Shown piece by piece: positions 1 to 7,065 of a stretch of 8,333 bases of DNA (the first letter of the stretch is position 1; every line of letters starts with the position of its first letter). The DNA is from UBA9676 sp036522155. GTDB lineage: Bacteria > Actinomycetota > Actinomycetes > Streptosporangiales > Streptosporangiaceae. The notes under the pieces were generated by a model. It did no database searches, was not told where the DNA came from, and saw nothing but the letters and a program-made list of their open reading frames with translations. The position numbers were made by a program, and so were the translations under genes. The stretch is from the NCBI GenBank assembly GCA_036522155.1, contig DATDGI010000367.1, positions 1-8,333 of the forward strand, written 5' to 3'.

Positions 1-10
1 CCCGGCCTGG

Positions 11-1576
11 TCAGCTGCCTTCCGCCGGGCGGTTGAGGCGGGCGTGGGCCTTGCGGTTGCGCCGGTAGAACCCCACGAACTCGGCAAACAGCCGGTCGTA
101 GAGCCGCCCCGCCACCGGGTCGGGCTGGTAGGCCCGCGCTACCTGGACCCGCTCGGGCACCTGGTCGAAGCTGAACTCGCCGAGGGCACACGCGGCCAGC
201 AGTCCCGCCCCGCGGGCGTTCGCGTTCACCGGATCGGCCACCTGCTCGATGCCGCGGCCTAGCACGTCGGCGAAGATCTGGCTCCACACGTCCGAGCGGG
301 CGCCGCCGCCGATGAAACGGATCGGCTCCATGCGGTGCCGGGTGAATCGCTCCACCGCCGTGAGCAGCCAGCGGGCGTTCAGCGCCACCCCCTCGAACAC
401 GGCCCGGACCAGGTCGTCCCGGCTGGCCGAGAGCGACAAGTTGTGGAACCCGCCGCGCACGAACGGGTCCTCCACCGGGGTCCGCTCGCCGTACAGCCAG
501 GGCGTGAAGATCACCCCATGGCTGCCGGGCGGCGCCTGCGCGGCCATCTGGTCGAACCCGGCGTAGGCGCCCGGCGGCGGGTCGCCGTCGTACAGCACCC
601 GGTCCCGCAGGAAGGTCAGCGCGGCACCGGCGGTCTCCTGCTCGTCGGCTACGAAGTAGCGCCCGGGCACCGGCGCGGGCAGAGAGGCCATGTTGTGCCG
701 CAGGTCGGTCTTCTTGAACGGGACGTGGCAGGTCAGCCAGGACGAGGTGCCCACGTACAGGTGCGGCTGGAAGTCGCGGGTGGCACCGGCCCCGATCGCC
801 GCCGAGTGCAGGTCCGGGGTGCCGACCACGACCGGCAGCCCAGCCGGGACCCCGAGCGCCGCGGCCGGCCCGGCCGCCAGCGGGCCGAGGACGCTGGCGG
901 CGGGCAGCAGTTCGGGCAGTTGCGCGCGGTCCAGCCCGGCCAGGCGCAGCAGCGCCGGGTGGTAGCCGATGGCGTCCAGGCGCCGGTTGTCGGTCACCCA
1001 GTGCAGCGCGATCGAGTCGTACGAGGCGGCGGCCCGGCCGGTGAGCTGGGCGTTCAGCCAGTCCTTGGGCTCCAGGAACTTGTCGGCACGCCGGTAGGTT
1101 TCCGGCTCGTGGTGCTTGAGCCACAAGATGTGCGCGAGCGGGTCCTTGCCGCTGTGGGCCGGGATGCCGGCCGTGGGGCGCAGCCAGCGGACCAGCTTGT
1201 CCACCCCGTAGCCCTGCACGTTCACCGGGCCGCGGGTGATCTGCCGGGCGTAGGGCGCGCCCCGCGAGTCCATCCAGATGATCGCGTCGCGCAGCGGCTG
1301 GCCGTCCTCGCCGACGGCGACGGTGCCCGACCACTGGGCGGTGCAGGCGACCGCCGCGACCGTGTCCGCCGGCACCGTGCCGCGGGCCATCAGCCGGGAC
1401 GACGCCGCGGTGATCTGCTCCCACCACCGCCGCGGGTCCTGCTCGGCGCCGCCACCGGGCAGCAGGTTCACCTGGCAGGTGTCCTGCTCAGCGGCGACCA
1501 CCTCGCCGCCGGTGGACACCAGCGCCACCTTCAGGGCCGACGTGCCGAGGTCGATGGCCAGGATGTGGCGGGTCAC
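11..1576 (-). CDS. FGGY-family carbohydrate kinase (xylulokinase-like, substrate unknown)
   Basis: A 521-residue cytosolic sugar kinase predicted to transfer the ATP gamma-phosphate to a polyol or ketose. Seen: the N-terminal phosphate loop DLGTSALK (residues 9-16), a substrate-side WMDSRG (101-106), the second phosphate motif GTPD with likely catalytic base Asp255, GTSSW (276-280), and the C-terminal adenosine motif GGGARSDVW (423-431). Both FGGY domains are complete and the length is slightly above the usual 480-510. The canonical xylulokinase motifs (QMHG, WNDQR) are replaced by AQWSG and WMDSR, so I withhold xylB; the substrate may differ from xylulose. The GTG start at 1576 has an SD-like GAGGTG (1582-1587) five bases upstream, lying inside the end of the lyase gene, whose stop is only 2 bp away. 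It is the last gene of the MFS-lyase-kinase operon. Family assignment is firm; substrate is unknown. Confidence 0.9.
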   Translation of the reverse strand: MTRHILAIDLGTSALKVALVSTGGEVVAAEQDTCQVNLLPGGGAEQDPRRWWEQITAASSRLMARGTVPADTVAAVACTAQWSGTVAVGEDGQPLRDAIIWMDSRGAPYARQITRGPVNVQGYGVDKLVRWLRPTAGIPAHSGKDPLAHILWLKHHEPETYRRADKFLEPKDWLNAQLTGRAAASYDSIALHWVTDNRRLDAIGYHPALLRLAGLDRAQLPELLPAASVLGPLAAGPAAALGVPAGLPVVVGTPDLHSAAIGAGATRDFQPHLYVGTSSWLTCHVPFKKTDLRHNMASLPAPVPGRYFVADEQETAGAALTFLRDRVLYDGDPPPGAYAGFDQMAAQAPPGSHGVIFTPWLYGERTPVEDPFVRGGFHNLSLSASRDDLVRAVFEGVALNARWLLTAVERFTRHRMEPIRFIGGGARSDVWSQIFADVLGRGIEQVADPVNANARGAGLLAACALGEFSFDQVPERVQVARAYQPDPVAGRLYDRLFAEFVGFYRRNRKAHARLNRPAEGS

Positions 1577-1578
1577 CG

Positions 1579-2973
1579 CTACACCTCGAAGGTCAGGTCG
1601 AGGTAGGCGGTGAGCAGGTCACGGACGGTGCCGTCGGGCAGGGTGGCGGCCATCCCGTAGACCGGGGCCATGCCGGTATGGACGCCCGGGTTGGCCCGTA
1701 CCTGGGCCACCGAATCGGCCAGGTGGGCCAGGAACCGGCCGGCCACCCCGGGCCGCGTGTGCCGGAGCGTGATCGCGATGTGGACCGCGGGCGGGCGCTG
1801 CAACCCGTTCAGGCTCCAGCCACGCTGGCTCATGTTCTCCATCACCTGGTACACATCCAGGTCCCCGCTGGTGCCGAACGCGATCACCCACAGCGGGTCG
1901 CCGAGCACCCGCAGGCCGTCGATGGCCGCGATCCCGTCCCTGACCACGGCGCCGGTGGCCAGGATCCGGCGGGCCGCCTCGGTGTAGCCGCTCTCGCCGA
2001 TCGACACCATGGCCGCCCAGCAGGCGGCGGACAGCGCGCCGGGCCGGCTGCCGGCGAAGGTGGGGGAGGAGTACAGCCCGCCCGGCCAGTCGGCCACCGT
2101 GTAGTACTGGTACTTGCGCAGGTCCTTGCCCCGGTACAGGACCACCGACGAGCCCTTGGCCGCGTAGCCGTACTTGTGCGTGTCGGCCGACATGGAACTC
2201 ACCCCGGGCAGGGTGAAGTCGAACGGCGGCACCGGATAGCCGAGTTTCCGCGCCCAGGGCAGGATGAACCCGCCCAGGCAGGCGTCCACGTGGCAGCCCA
2301 CGCCGCGGCTGGCGGCCAGCTCGGCGATCTGCGGGATGGGGTCGATCACCCCGTGCGGGAAGCCGGGGGCCGACCCGACGATCACCGCGGTCTGCCCGGT
2401 CACCGCCGCCGCCAGCGCGTCCAGGTCGGCCCGGAACCCGGCGTCGACCGGCACCCGTACCAGCTTCATGTCGAAGTAGCGGGCGGCCTTGTCGAACGCG
2501 GCATGCGCGGTGACCGGGGCGACGATCTCCGGCTCGGCGATGCCGCGGCGCTCCCGGGCGAAGTCCCGGTAGGTCTTCATGGCCAGCAGGATGCTCTCGG
2601 TCCCGCCGGACGACACCGTGCCCGCGATCTCCGGGCCATCGGCGGCGCCCGCGCCGAGCATGCCCGCGGTCATGGCGACGATCTCCGCCTCGAACTTGGT
2701 GGCGCTCGGCCACAGGTCGGGATGGAGCGGGTTGCTCTGGGACTGGGCCGCGTAGACCCGGCTCAGGAACGCCACGTGCTCGGCGTCCCCGTGGTACACC
2801 GCGCCGGAGGCGAAACCGTCCCGCCACCGGCCTTCCTCGGCCGCCGCCATCCGCTCGACCAGCCCGGTGACCTCGGCCCGGGCCAGCCCGTCCGCGGGCA
2901 GCCGCCGGAACGAGGGGAACTCGCCCCGGTACGGCTTGAGCTGCCGGTCCAGGTCGGCGAACGGGTCGGTCAC
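1579..2973 (-). CDS. PLP-dependent lyase, sphingosine-1-phosphate lyase type
   Basis: A 464-residue fold-type I PLP enzyme. Known members cleave sphingosine-1-phosphate by retro-aldol reaction into a long-chain aldehyde and phosphoethanolamine. Seen: NPLHPD (81-86), SSGGTESILLAMKTYRD (121-137), TAHAAFDKA (155-163, His157 expected to stack on PLP), HVDACLGGF (228-236, Asp230 to the pyridine nitrogen), SADTHKYGYAAKGSS (262-276) with Schiff-base Lys267, and the DWPGG plus SPTFAGSRPG stretch (295-312). This combination is more specific to S1P lyases than to glutamate decarboxylases of the same superfamily. No membrane anchor is visible, as in soluble bacterial homologues. The GTG start at 2973 overlaps the MFS stop (GTGA) and has AAGGGG (2981-2986) seven bases upstream; longer reading of this frame runs antisense-like through the MFS gene in another frame and was discarded. 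Alternative name: group II pyridoxal-dependent decarboxylase. The substrate is inferred only. Confidence 0.85.
   Translation of the reverse strand: MTDPFADLDRQLKPYRGEFPSFRRLPADGLARAEVTGLVERMAAAEEGRWRDGFASGAVYHGDAEHVAFLSRVYAAQSQSNPLHPDLWPSATKFEAEIVAMTAGMLGAGAADGPEIAGTVSSGGTESILLAMKTYRDFARERRGIAEPEIVAPVTAHAAFDKAARYFDMKLVRVPVDAGFRADLDALAAAVTGQTAVIVGSAPGFPHGVIDPIPQIAELAASRGVGCHVDACLGGFILPWARKLGYPVPPFDFTLPGVSSMSADTHKYGYAAKGSSVVLYRGKDLRKYQYYTVADWPGGLYSSPTFAGSRPGALSAACWAAMVSIGESGYTEAARRILATGAVVRDGIAAIDGLRVLGDPLWVIAFGTSGDLDVYQVMENMSQRGWSLNGLQRPPAVHIAITLRHTRPGVAGRFLAHLADSVAQVRANPGVHTGMAPVYGMAATLPDGTVRDLLTAYLDLTFEV
2970..2973 (-). other. GTGA start/stop overlap coupling MFS and lyase genes
   Basis: The GTG start of the lyase and the TGA stop of the MFS transporter share four bases. 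Together with the SD-like AAGGGG inside the end of the transporter gene, this fixes the lyase start and indicates translational coupling, so the two proteins are likely made together. Confidence 0.85.
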
Positions 2974-4187
2974 TGGGACACCCCTTCTGCGGCGGCATCC
3001 GTGCTGCCCGCGGTGCCCACCCCCCGGGCCGGCAGCCGGAACGACAGCGCCAGCCCGGCCAGCCCGGCCACCACCAGCACGCCGAGCGAGGCGTACGGGT
3101 TCCCGATCACGGCCTGGACGATCAGCACCAGCACCACCCCACCGAGGTTGCCGGCGAGCAGCAGGAACCCGGCGGCGCTGGCGGCCCGTTCCGGCCCGGC
3201 GTGCAGCTCCGACCAGTCCAGCACCACCGGCAGCCCGGCCAGCAGGAAGAAACCCGACACGAACAGCACCACGCCACCGGCCACCGGGCTGTGCACGGCG
3301 GCGATCACCGCGAACGCCAGCGCCGTCACCACCACCGCGACCTGAAGCATCGCGCGCCGCTGCTGGCGCCGCGCGACCAGCCCGGGCAGCACCGCGGCAC
3401 CGGCGATCCCGCCCACGGTCATGAGGGCGATCAGGGGACCGCTGGCACCGCCGTGCCCGAAGTGGGTGAGGATCGAGTCCAGCCAGGTCGCCACCACGTT
3501 GAACACCCCGATGCCGACGAACAGCAGGCCGGCCAGCACCCACATGAACCGGTCACGGCGCAGCCAGCGCAGCGACACCGCGACCGACGGGTCGCCGGTG
3601 AACGCCGCCGGGGTGCCGATCGTGGCCAGCACCCACACGGCCGCAACGACGGCCACTGCGGCCTGCACCCACAGCAGCAGCGCCAGCCCGCCCGCGTCCA
3701 GCAGCGGCCCGCTGGACAGCGCGGCGGCCAGGATGCCCACGAACAGGGCGACGCTGCCGACCGAGATGGCCGTGGTCCGCTCGGACTCGGGGAAGTAGCG
3801 CGCTGCCACCTTGGTGATTGCGTTCAGCACGAACGGCTGCCCGGCCGAGATAACCACCTGCCCGGCCAGCGCCCAGCCGAAGGAGTGCGGCCCGGCCAGC
3901 CGGAGCAGCCCGCCGGCGCCGGTGAGCACGGCGCCCAGGCCCAGCGCACGCCCGAACCGGTCGTCCAGCCACCGGCCGGCCGGCAGCGCCAGGATCACGT
4001 ACATGACCGGGAAGATCACGGCCAGGTCGCCCACCGTGCCGGTGGACACCCCCATGAGCCGGTGCGTCTGGGTGGTGATCGGCGCGTACGCCAGCCACAG
4101 CAGCTGGGTGGAGGCCGTCAGCAGGCCGTACCCGGCCAGGATCACCCACCGGTTCGCGCGCACCGAGCCGGAGCCGCTCATCGCCAT
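2970..4187 (-). CDS. MFS transporter, FLVCR/SLC49-like
   Basis: A 405-residue inner-membrane transporter with about 12 hydrophobic segments (roughly 15-37, 50-69, 80-97, 103-124, 138-158, 167-189, 214-233, 250-270, 280-298, 300-318, 336-357, 362-382). The major-facilitator loop 2-3 motif is present as GRWLDDRFGR (71-80). The N-terminal pattern (RWVILAGY, WLAYAPITT) and the LPAGRWLDD and NAITKVAARYF stretches resemble the FLVCR/SLC49 group, whose human members carry choline and ethanolamine; this is recalled similarity, not an alignment. The ATG at 4187 is chosen because GGGAG (4193-4197) lies five bases upstream; an in-frame ATG at 4181 is the alternative. First gene of the transporter-lyase-kinase operon, so it probably imports (or exports) the substrate or product of that pathway. 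Direction and cargo are unknown. Confidence 0.85.
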   Translation of the reverse strand: MAMSGSGSVRANRWVILAGYGLLTASTQLLWLAYAPITTQTHRLMGVSTGTVGDLAVIFPVMYVILALPAGRWLDDRFGRALGLGAVLTGAGGLLRLAGPHSFGWALAGQVVISAGQPFVLNAITKVAARYFPESERTTAISVGSVALFVGILAAALSSGPLLDAGGLALLLWVQAAVAVVAAVWVLATIGTPAAFTGDPSVAVSLRWLRRDRFMWVLAGLLFVGIGVFNVVATWLDSILTHFGHGGASGPLIALMTVGGIAGAAVLPGLVARRQQRRAMLQVAVVVTALAFAVIAAVHSPVAGGVVLFVSGFFLLAGLPVVLDWSELHAGPERAASAAGFLLLAGNLGGVVLVLIVQAVIGNPYASLGVLVVAGLAGLALSFRLPARGVGTAGSTDAAAEGVSQ

Positions 4188-4211
4188 CCCAGCTCCCTTA
4201 CCTCTCCACCT

Positions 4212-4260
4212 TGATCCTGAAGGATTCTCAGTGAATATGACTGAGAATCCTTCCGGATCA
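4212..4260. repeat. Near-perfect inverted repeat, 21-bp arms, 7-nt loop
   Basis: Arms 4212-4232 and 4240-4260 are reverse complements with a single mismatch (T4218 opposite C4254) around the loop GAATATG; the inner 14 bp are perfect. It lies between the DUF2461 stop (three bases away) and the MFS start (24 bases away) and is much more AT-rich than its surroundings. Possible roles: an operator for the MFS-lyase-kinase operon, a terminator for the upstream operon (well placed, but no T-run follows the stem), or a copy of a dispersed palindromic element. A smaller foldback (4253-4258 with 4266-4271) shares its outer arm. The repeat itself is certain; the role is not. Confidence 0.9.
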
Positions 4261-4268
4261 TGATTATC
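4212..4268 (-). promoter_or_regulatory. Candidate promoter/operator of the MFS-lyase-kinase operon
   Basis: On the minus strand two hexamers could serve as -10 elements: GATAAT (4263-4268), one mismatch from TATAAT and abutting the palindrome, and CATATT (4234-4239), which lies in its loop. No convincing -35 box was found for either. If GATAAT is used, the palindrome sits at and just after the transcription start, a typical repressor position. Inference from position only. Confidence 0.35.
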
Positions 4269-4893
4269 CGGCGGAAGAGCCCACGTGAGAGTCCAGCCAG
4301 GTGCTGAGCGAGCGGGCGTTCCGGAGGAAGCCGGTGATCCGGCCGGCGGCGGCCGCCGTGCCGAGCCACGCCCCCACCGGCCACTCCTGCCAGGCGACGA
4401 GCCCCTTGTACCGGAGCAGGTCGATCCGCGGATGGTCGGCCGGGTAGCCGCGCGGGGCATTCTTCAGCGCGTCCCGCCCGTGCACCTCGATGCCGTGCCC
4501 CTCCACCTCGGCGATCACCTTGGTCAGCTCGGTCCCGGTGCGGTCGTCGGCGACCGCCTGCCGGTACCGCTCAAGCTGCTCGGGTTCCAGGTGGTACATG
4601 CCCTGCCCGGCCGCCAGCCCCTCCACCGAGAACTGCACGTAGCCGTGGCCGACCATGGCCCCGATGTGGGTCTTGTACGGCGTCTTGTCCTTGCTGAACC
4701 GGACATCGCGGTAGGGCCGGAAGATCTTCCCCTCCCCGAACTCGGGGGCCAGGTCGGCCACCAGGTCGGTCATCGGGCCCAGCACGCAGCTGTCGTAGGT
4801 CTGCTTGTGCTTGGTCCAGTAGGTCTTGGTGTTGTCGGCCACGAGCCCCTCGTAGAACTCCAGGGCCTCGTCCGGCCATCCGCTGAATGCCAT
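4264..4893 (-). CDS. DUF2461 domain-containing protein
   Basis: A 209-residue soluble protein of the DUF2461 (TIGR02453-type) family, which has no established biochemical function. Seen: the family's opening (FSGWPDEALEFYEGLVADN, residues 3-21), the conserved basic block FRPYRDVRFSKDKTPYKTH (58-76), GMYHLEPEQLERYR (98-111), and LKNAPRGYPADHPRIDLLRY (143-162). Length is normal and the gene looks intact. No signal peptide or membrane segment is visible. The ATG at 4893 has a full AGGAGG nine bases upstream. It is the last gene of the regulator-hydrolase-CcdA run, 13 bp after CcdA; the palindrome at 4212-4260 follows its TAA stop. The context gives no clear functional clue; the family assignment is confident. 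Confidence 0.9.
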   Translation of the reverse strand: MAFSGWPDEALEFYEGLVADNTKTYWTKHKQTYDSCVLGPMTDLVADLAPEFGEGKIFRPYRDVRFSKDKTPYKTHIGAMVGHGYVQFSVEGLAAGQGMYHLEPEQLERYRQAVADDRTGTELTKVIAEVEGHGIEVHGRDALKNAPRGYPADHPRIDLLRYKGLVAWQEWPVGAWLGTAAAAGRITGFLRNARSLSTWLDSHVGSSAG

Positions 4894-4902
4894 CTCCGGG
4901 AA

Positions 4903-4908
4903 CCTCCT
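4903..4908 (-). promoter_or_regulatory. AGGAGG ribosome binding site overlapping the CcdA stop
   Basis: A perfect AGGAGG on the minus strand overlaps the TAG stop of the CcdA-like gene (4907-4909) and precedes the DUF2461 ATG by nine bases. Ribosomes finishing CcdA would cover this site, consistent with coupled translation and with a shared transcript. Confidence 0.75.
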
Positions 4909-5689
4909 ACAGCGGCGACTGGTAGTTGCTGATCCAGTGGACCTTCATCCAGGTGATCGCGGCCAGCCAGGCGCCGCTCACCTCGAGCACCCCGACCAGC
5001 ACCAGCAGCCCGCCGCCGATCCGGGTGATGAGCACCGCGTGGCGCCGGGCGAACTGGAACACGGTCACCCCGCGCTGGAAGGCCAGCGCCACGATGATGA
5101 ACGGGATGCCCAGGCCCAGGCCGTAGATGAAGGCGAGCACGGCCCCGCGCAGCGCCGTGCCGGACACGTAGGCCATGGTCAGCACGGCGCCGAGGGTCGG
5201 GCCGATGCAGGGTGTCCAGCTCAGCGCGAACAGCACCCCCAGCAGCGGGGCGCCGGCCAGCCCGGCCCGCGGCCGCACGGACGGCCGGGCTATCCGGCCG
5301 GTGATCGGGAAGCGGTCGAACACCCCGGCGAACAGCAGGCCGAGCAGGATGGTGATGCCGCCGAGGATCTGGGTCAGCACCGTGGTGTGGGTGCGCAGCA
5401 CCGCCCCCAGGCTGCCGAACAGCACCCCTTCGGTGGCGAACACGGCCGAGAACCCGATCACGAACAGGGTCGTGCCGGCCAGCGTCCGCCCCCGGGCCCG
5501 CCGGGCCGCGTCCGGCGAGCTCTCCGCCTGCTCGGCGTCCGCCCCGGACATGCCGGTGACGTAAGACAGGTAGCCGGGCACCAGCGGCAGCGAGCACGGC
5601 GACAGGAAGGTGATCGCGCCCGCGGCCGCCGCCACCGGCGCGGCCAGCAGCAACGGGCCGGATTCGACCAGGTGCGCCACGCCCGCCAT
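4907..5689 (-). CDS. ccdA: CcdA-family cytochrome c biogenesis / thiol-disulfide transporter
   Basis: A 260-residue polytopic membrane protein of the CcdA/DsbD transmembrane family, which moves reducing equivalents from cytoplasmic thioredoxin across the membrane to extracytoplasmic thiol proteins. Seen: LSPCSLPLVPGYLSY (29-43) with Cys32 and SWTPCIGPTLGAVL (157-170) with Cys161, the redox pair expected in the membrane, and about six hydrophobic segments (near 13-35, 70-95, 103-125, 146-172, 180-203, 218-242). A charged loop (50-69) follows the first segment. The ATG at 5689 is supported by AGGAGGG (5696-5702) six bases upstream. The usual partners (ResA-like thioredoxin, CcsA/CcsB, ResB) are not in the window, so it may serve cytochrome c maturation or another thiol protein. 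Follows the hydrolase gene by 39 bp. Confidence 0.88.
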   Translation of the reverse strand: MAGVAHLVESGPLLLAAPVAAAAGAITFLSPCSLPLVPGYLSYVTGMSGADAEQAESSPDAARRARGRTLAGTTLFVIGFSAVFATEGVLFGSLGAVLRTHTTVLTQILGGITILLGLLFAGVFDRFPITGRIARPSVRPRAGLAGAPLLGVLFALSWTPCIGPTLGAVLTMAYVSGTALRGAVLAFIYGLGLGIPFIIVALAFQRGVTVFQFARRHAVLITRIGGGLLVLVGVLEVSGAWLAAITWMKVHWISNYQSPL

Positions 5690-5728
5690 CGGCTGCCCTC
5701 CTCACTGAAGGGCAAGCTACCACCCGGA

Positions 5729-7045
5729 TCAGCGGCCCCGGCCGGGCCCGTCCGCGACCACCGTGCCCAGCCAGCTGGCGATATCGGCGACCACGGCCGG
5801 GTCCAGGTGCTGGGCCGGCTCGTACTCGGCCGGCGCCGACGGGCCGCTGCCGGGGAAGAACAGGTGATTGTCGGCGTCGTAGACGCGGATGGTCACGTCC
5901 GGCCGTCCGGCCAGCCCGGCCCGCCAGCGGGCGAGATCCTCGGCCACGGTGGCCTGGTAGTCGCGGCCGCCCTGGAGAACGAGCACCGGTTTGGCCAGGG
6001 CCGCGGCCGCCGCGGCCGGGTCGTAGCCGCGCAGGTCCAGCCAGTACGGGGCGGGGACGGCGAACGGCAGGTCGGCGGCGGGGGTGGACGGCGACAGGTC
6101 CGGGCTGTCGACCAGCTCGGCCTGCTTGGTCACCGCGGCCACCACCGCCTCGGGTGCGGCCACCGGCGGGGGGTCCAGGGTCCCGAAGTACCGGAACTGG
6201 CGGACGATGGACCAGTGCAGCGGCTCCGCCCCGCCCGCCAGGATGATCAGCCCGGCGACCGAGGGCTCGGCCGCGGCGACGCGCGGGGCCACGGTGCCGC
6301 CCAGGCTGTGACCGGCCAGGAAGATCTGCCCTGCGGCCACGGCCGGCCGCTGGCGCAGCAGGTGCACGGCGGCCACCGCGGCCGGCACGTACTCGTCGGT
6401 CAGCGTGAAGCCCGGGTCCTTGCCGACCGCGGCGCCGTGGGCGTGGGTCACCTTGTCGAACCGCAGCACCGCCACGCCGCGGCTGGCCAGGCCCCAGGCG
6501 AGGTCCTTGAGCGGCTTGTTGCGGCCGATCGTCTCGTCCCGGTCAACCGGTCCCGACCCGCCGAGCAGCACCACGGCCGGGACCGGGCCGCTCCGGCGGG
6601 GCAGGCTGAGCGTGCCCGGGACCGCCAGCGGGCCGGAGCCGAGCGTCACCGCCTGCTCGGTGAAGCTGCCGGTGTCGGCGTAAGGCGGCGGCTGCCACGG
6701 CTCGGGTGGCTCCTCCTGGTCCTGGGCCTGGCCGGCCGGTACCAGCTGGATGCCGACGAGCCAGCCGTCGTCGGAAACCGACATGACCACGGCCACCTCG
6801 CCCCCGGTGAACGCGACCGGGATCTTCACCACGGTGCCGCCCGGGCCCGGCTCGGTTTCCGGAGGGCCGATGCTGGCGACCGGTCCGCGGGCGCTGATCT
6901 CCGCCGTCCAGGCGGCCTCAAGCGCCTCCGGCGGCACCATCGCGCGCAACGGCGGTGCGAACAGCTCCCGGATCTCCGCGAACTGCCCGGCCTGGGCCAG
7001 ATCCAGCACGGCCAGGCCGGTCTGGGCGGGTGTCCTTGGCGCCAT
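5729..7045 (-). CDS. DUF3887-alpha/beta hydrolase fusion
   Basis: A 438-residue two-domain protein. Residues about 7-105 look like a DUF3887 domain (a small alpha+beta fold often attached to hydrolases); a Pro/Glu-rich linker (106-122) follows; residues about 130-430 form an alpha/beta hydrolase. Seen in the hydrolase: GGSGPVDRDE (162-171, oxyanion-side region), GHSLGG (245-250) with nucleophile Ser247, LQGGRDYQ (357-364) with Asp362, and ADNHLFFPG (391-399) with His394, giving a complete Ser-Asp-His triad. An esterase, lipase or peptidase role is possible; the substrate is unknown. No signal peptide is visible, so it is probably cytosolic, unlike many secreted DUF3887 proteins. The ATG at 7045 has AGGAGG (7051-7056) five bases upstream. 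It starts 20 bp after the regulator gene and is probably cotranscribed with it. Confidence 0.87.
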   Translation of the reverse strand: MAPRTPAQTGLAVLDLAQAGQFAEIRELFAPPLRAMVPPEALEAAWTAEISARGPVASIGPPETEPGPGGTVVKIPVAFTGGEVAVVMSVSDDGWLVGIQLVPAGQAQDQEEPPEPWQPPPYADTGSFTEQAVTLGSGPLAVPGTLSLPRRSGPVPAVVLLGGSGPVDRDETIGRNKPLKDLAWGLASRGVAVLRFDKVTHAHGAAVGKDPGFTLTDEYVPAAVAAVHLLRQRPAVAAGQIFLAGHSLGGTVAPRVAAAEPSVAGLIILAGGAEPLHWSIVRQFRYFGTLDPPPVAAPEAVVAAVTKQAELVDSPDLSPSTPAADLPFAVPAPYWLDLRGYDPAAAAAALAKPVLVLQGGRDYQATVAEDLARWRAGLAGRPDVTIRVYDADNHLFFPGSGPSAPAEYEPAQHLDPAVVADIASWLGTVVADGPGRGR

Positions 7046-7065
7046 GGCGTCCTCCTGTCTTCCGG

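Noticed and set aside
335..1606. Long plus-strand ORF (423 codons) opposite the kinase gene
   Set aside because: Antisense shadow typical of high-GC coding DNA; the translation is Arg/Gly/Val/Gln-rich with no family motifs, while the opposite strand encodes a complete FGGY kinase.
2974..3543. N-terminal extension of the lyase frame to 654 codons
   Set aside because: The extra part reads through the MFS gene out of frame, is Arg/Gly-rich, and the true start is set by the GTGA overlap and a well-placed SD.
4212..4260. Fur- or Zur-type iron/zinc box
   Set aside because: The sequence near 4256-4268 superficially resembles half a Fur box, but the main palindrome does not fit actinobacterial Fur-family consensus sites, and no neighbour is a metal-uptake gene.
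4188..4460. N-terminal extension of the MFS frame to 496 codons
   Set aside because: It would translate the palindrome and the DUF2461 3' end out of frame. The ATG at 4187 has a good SD, and the first membrane segment begins shortly after it.
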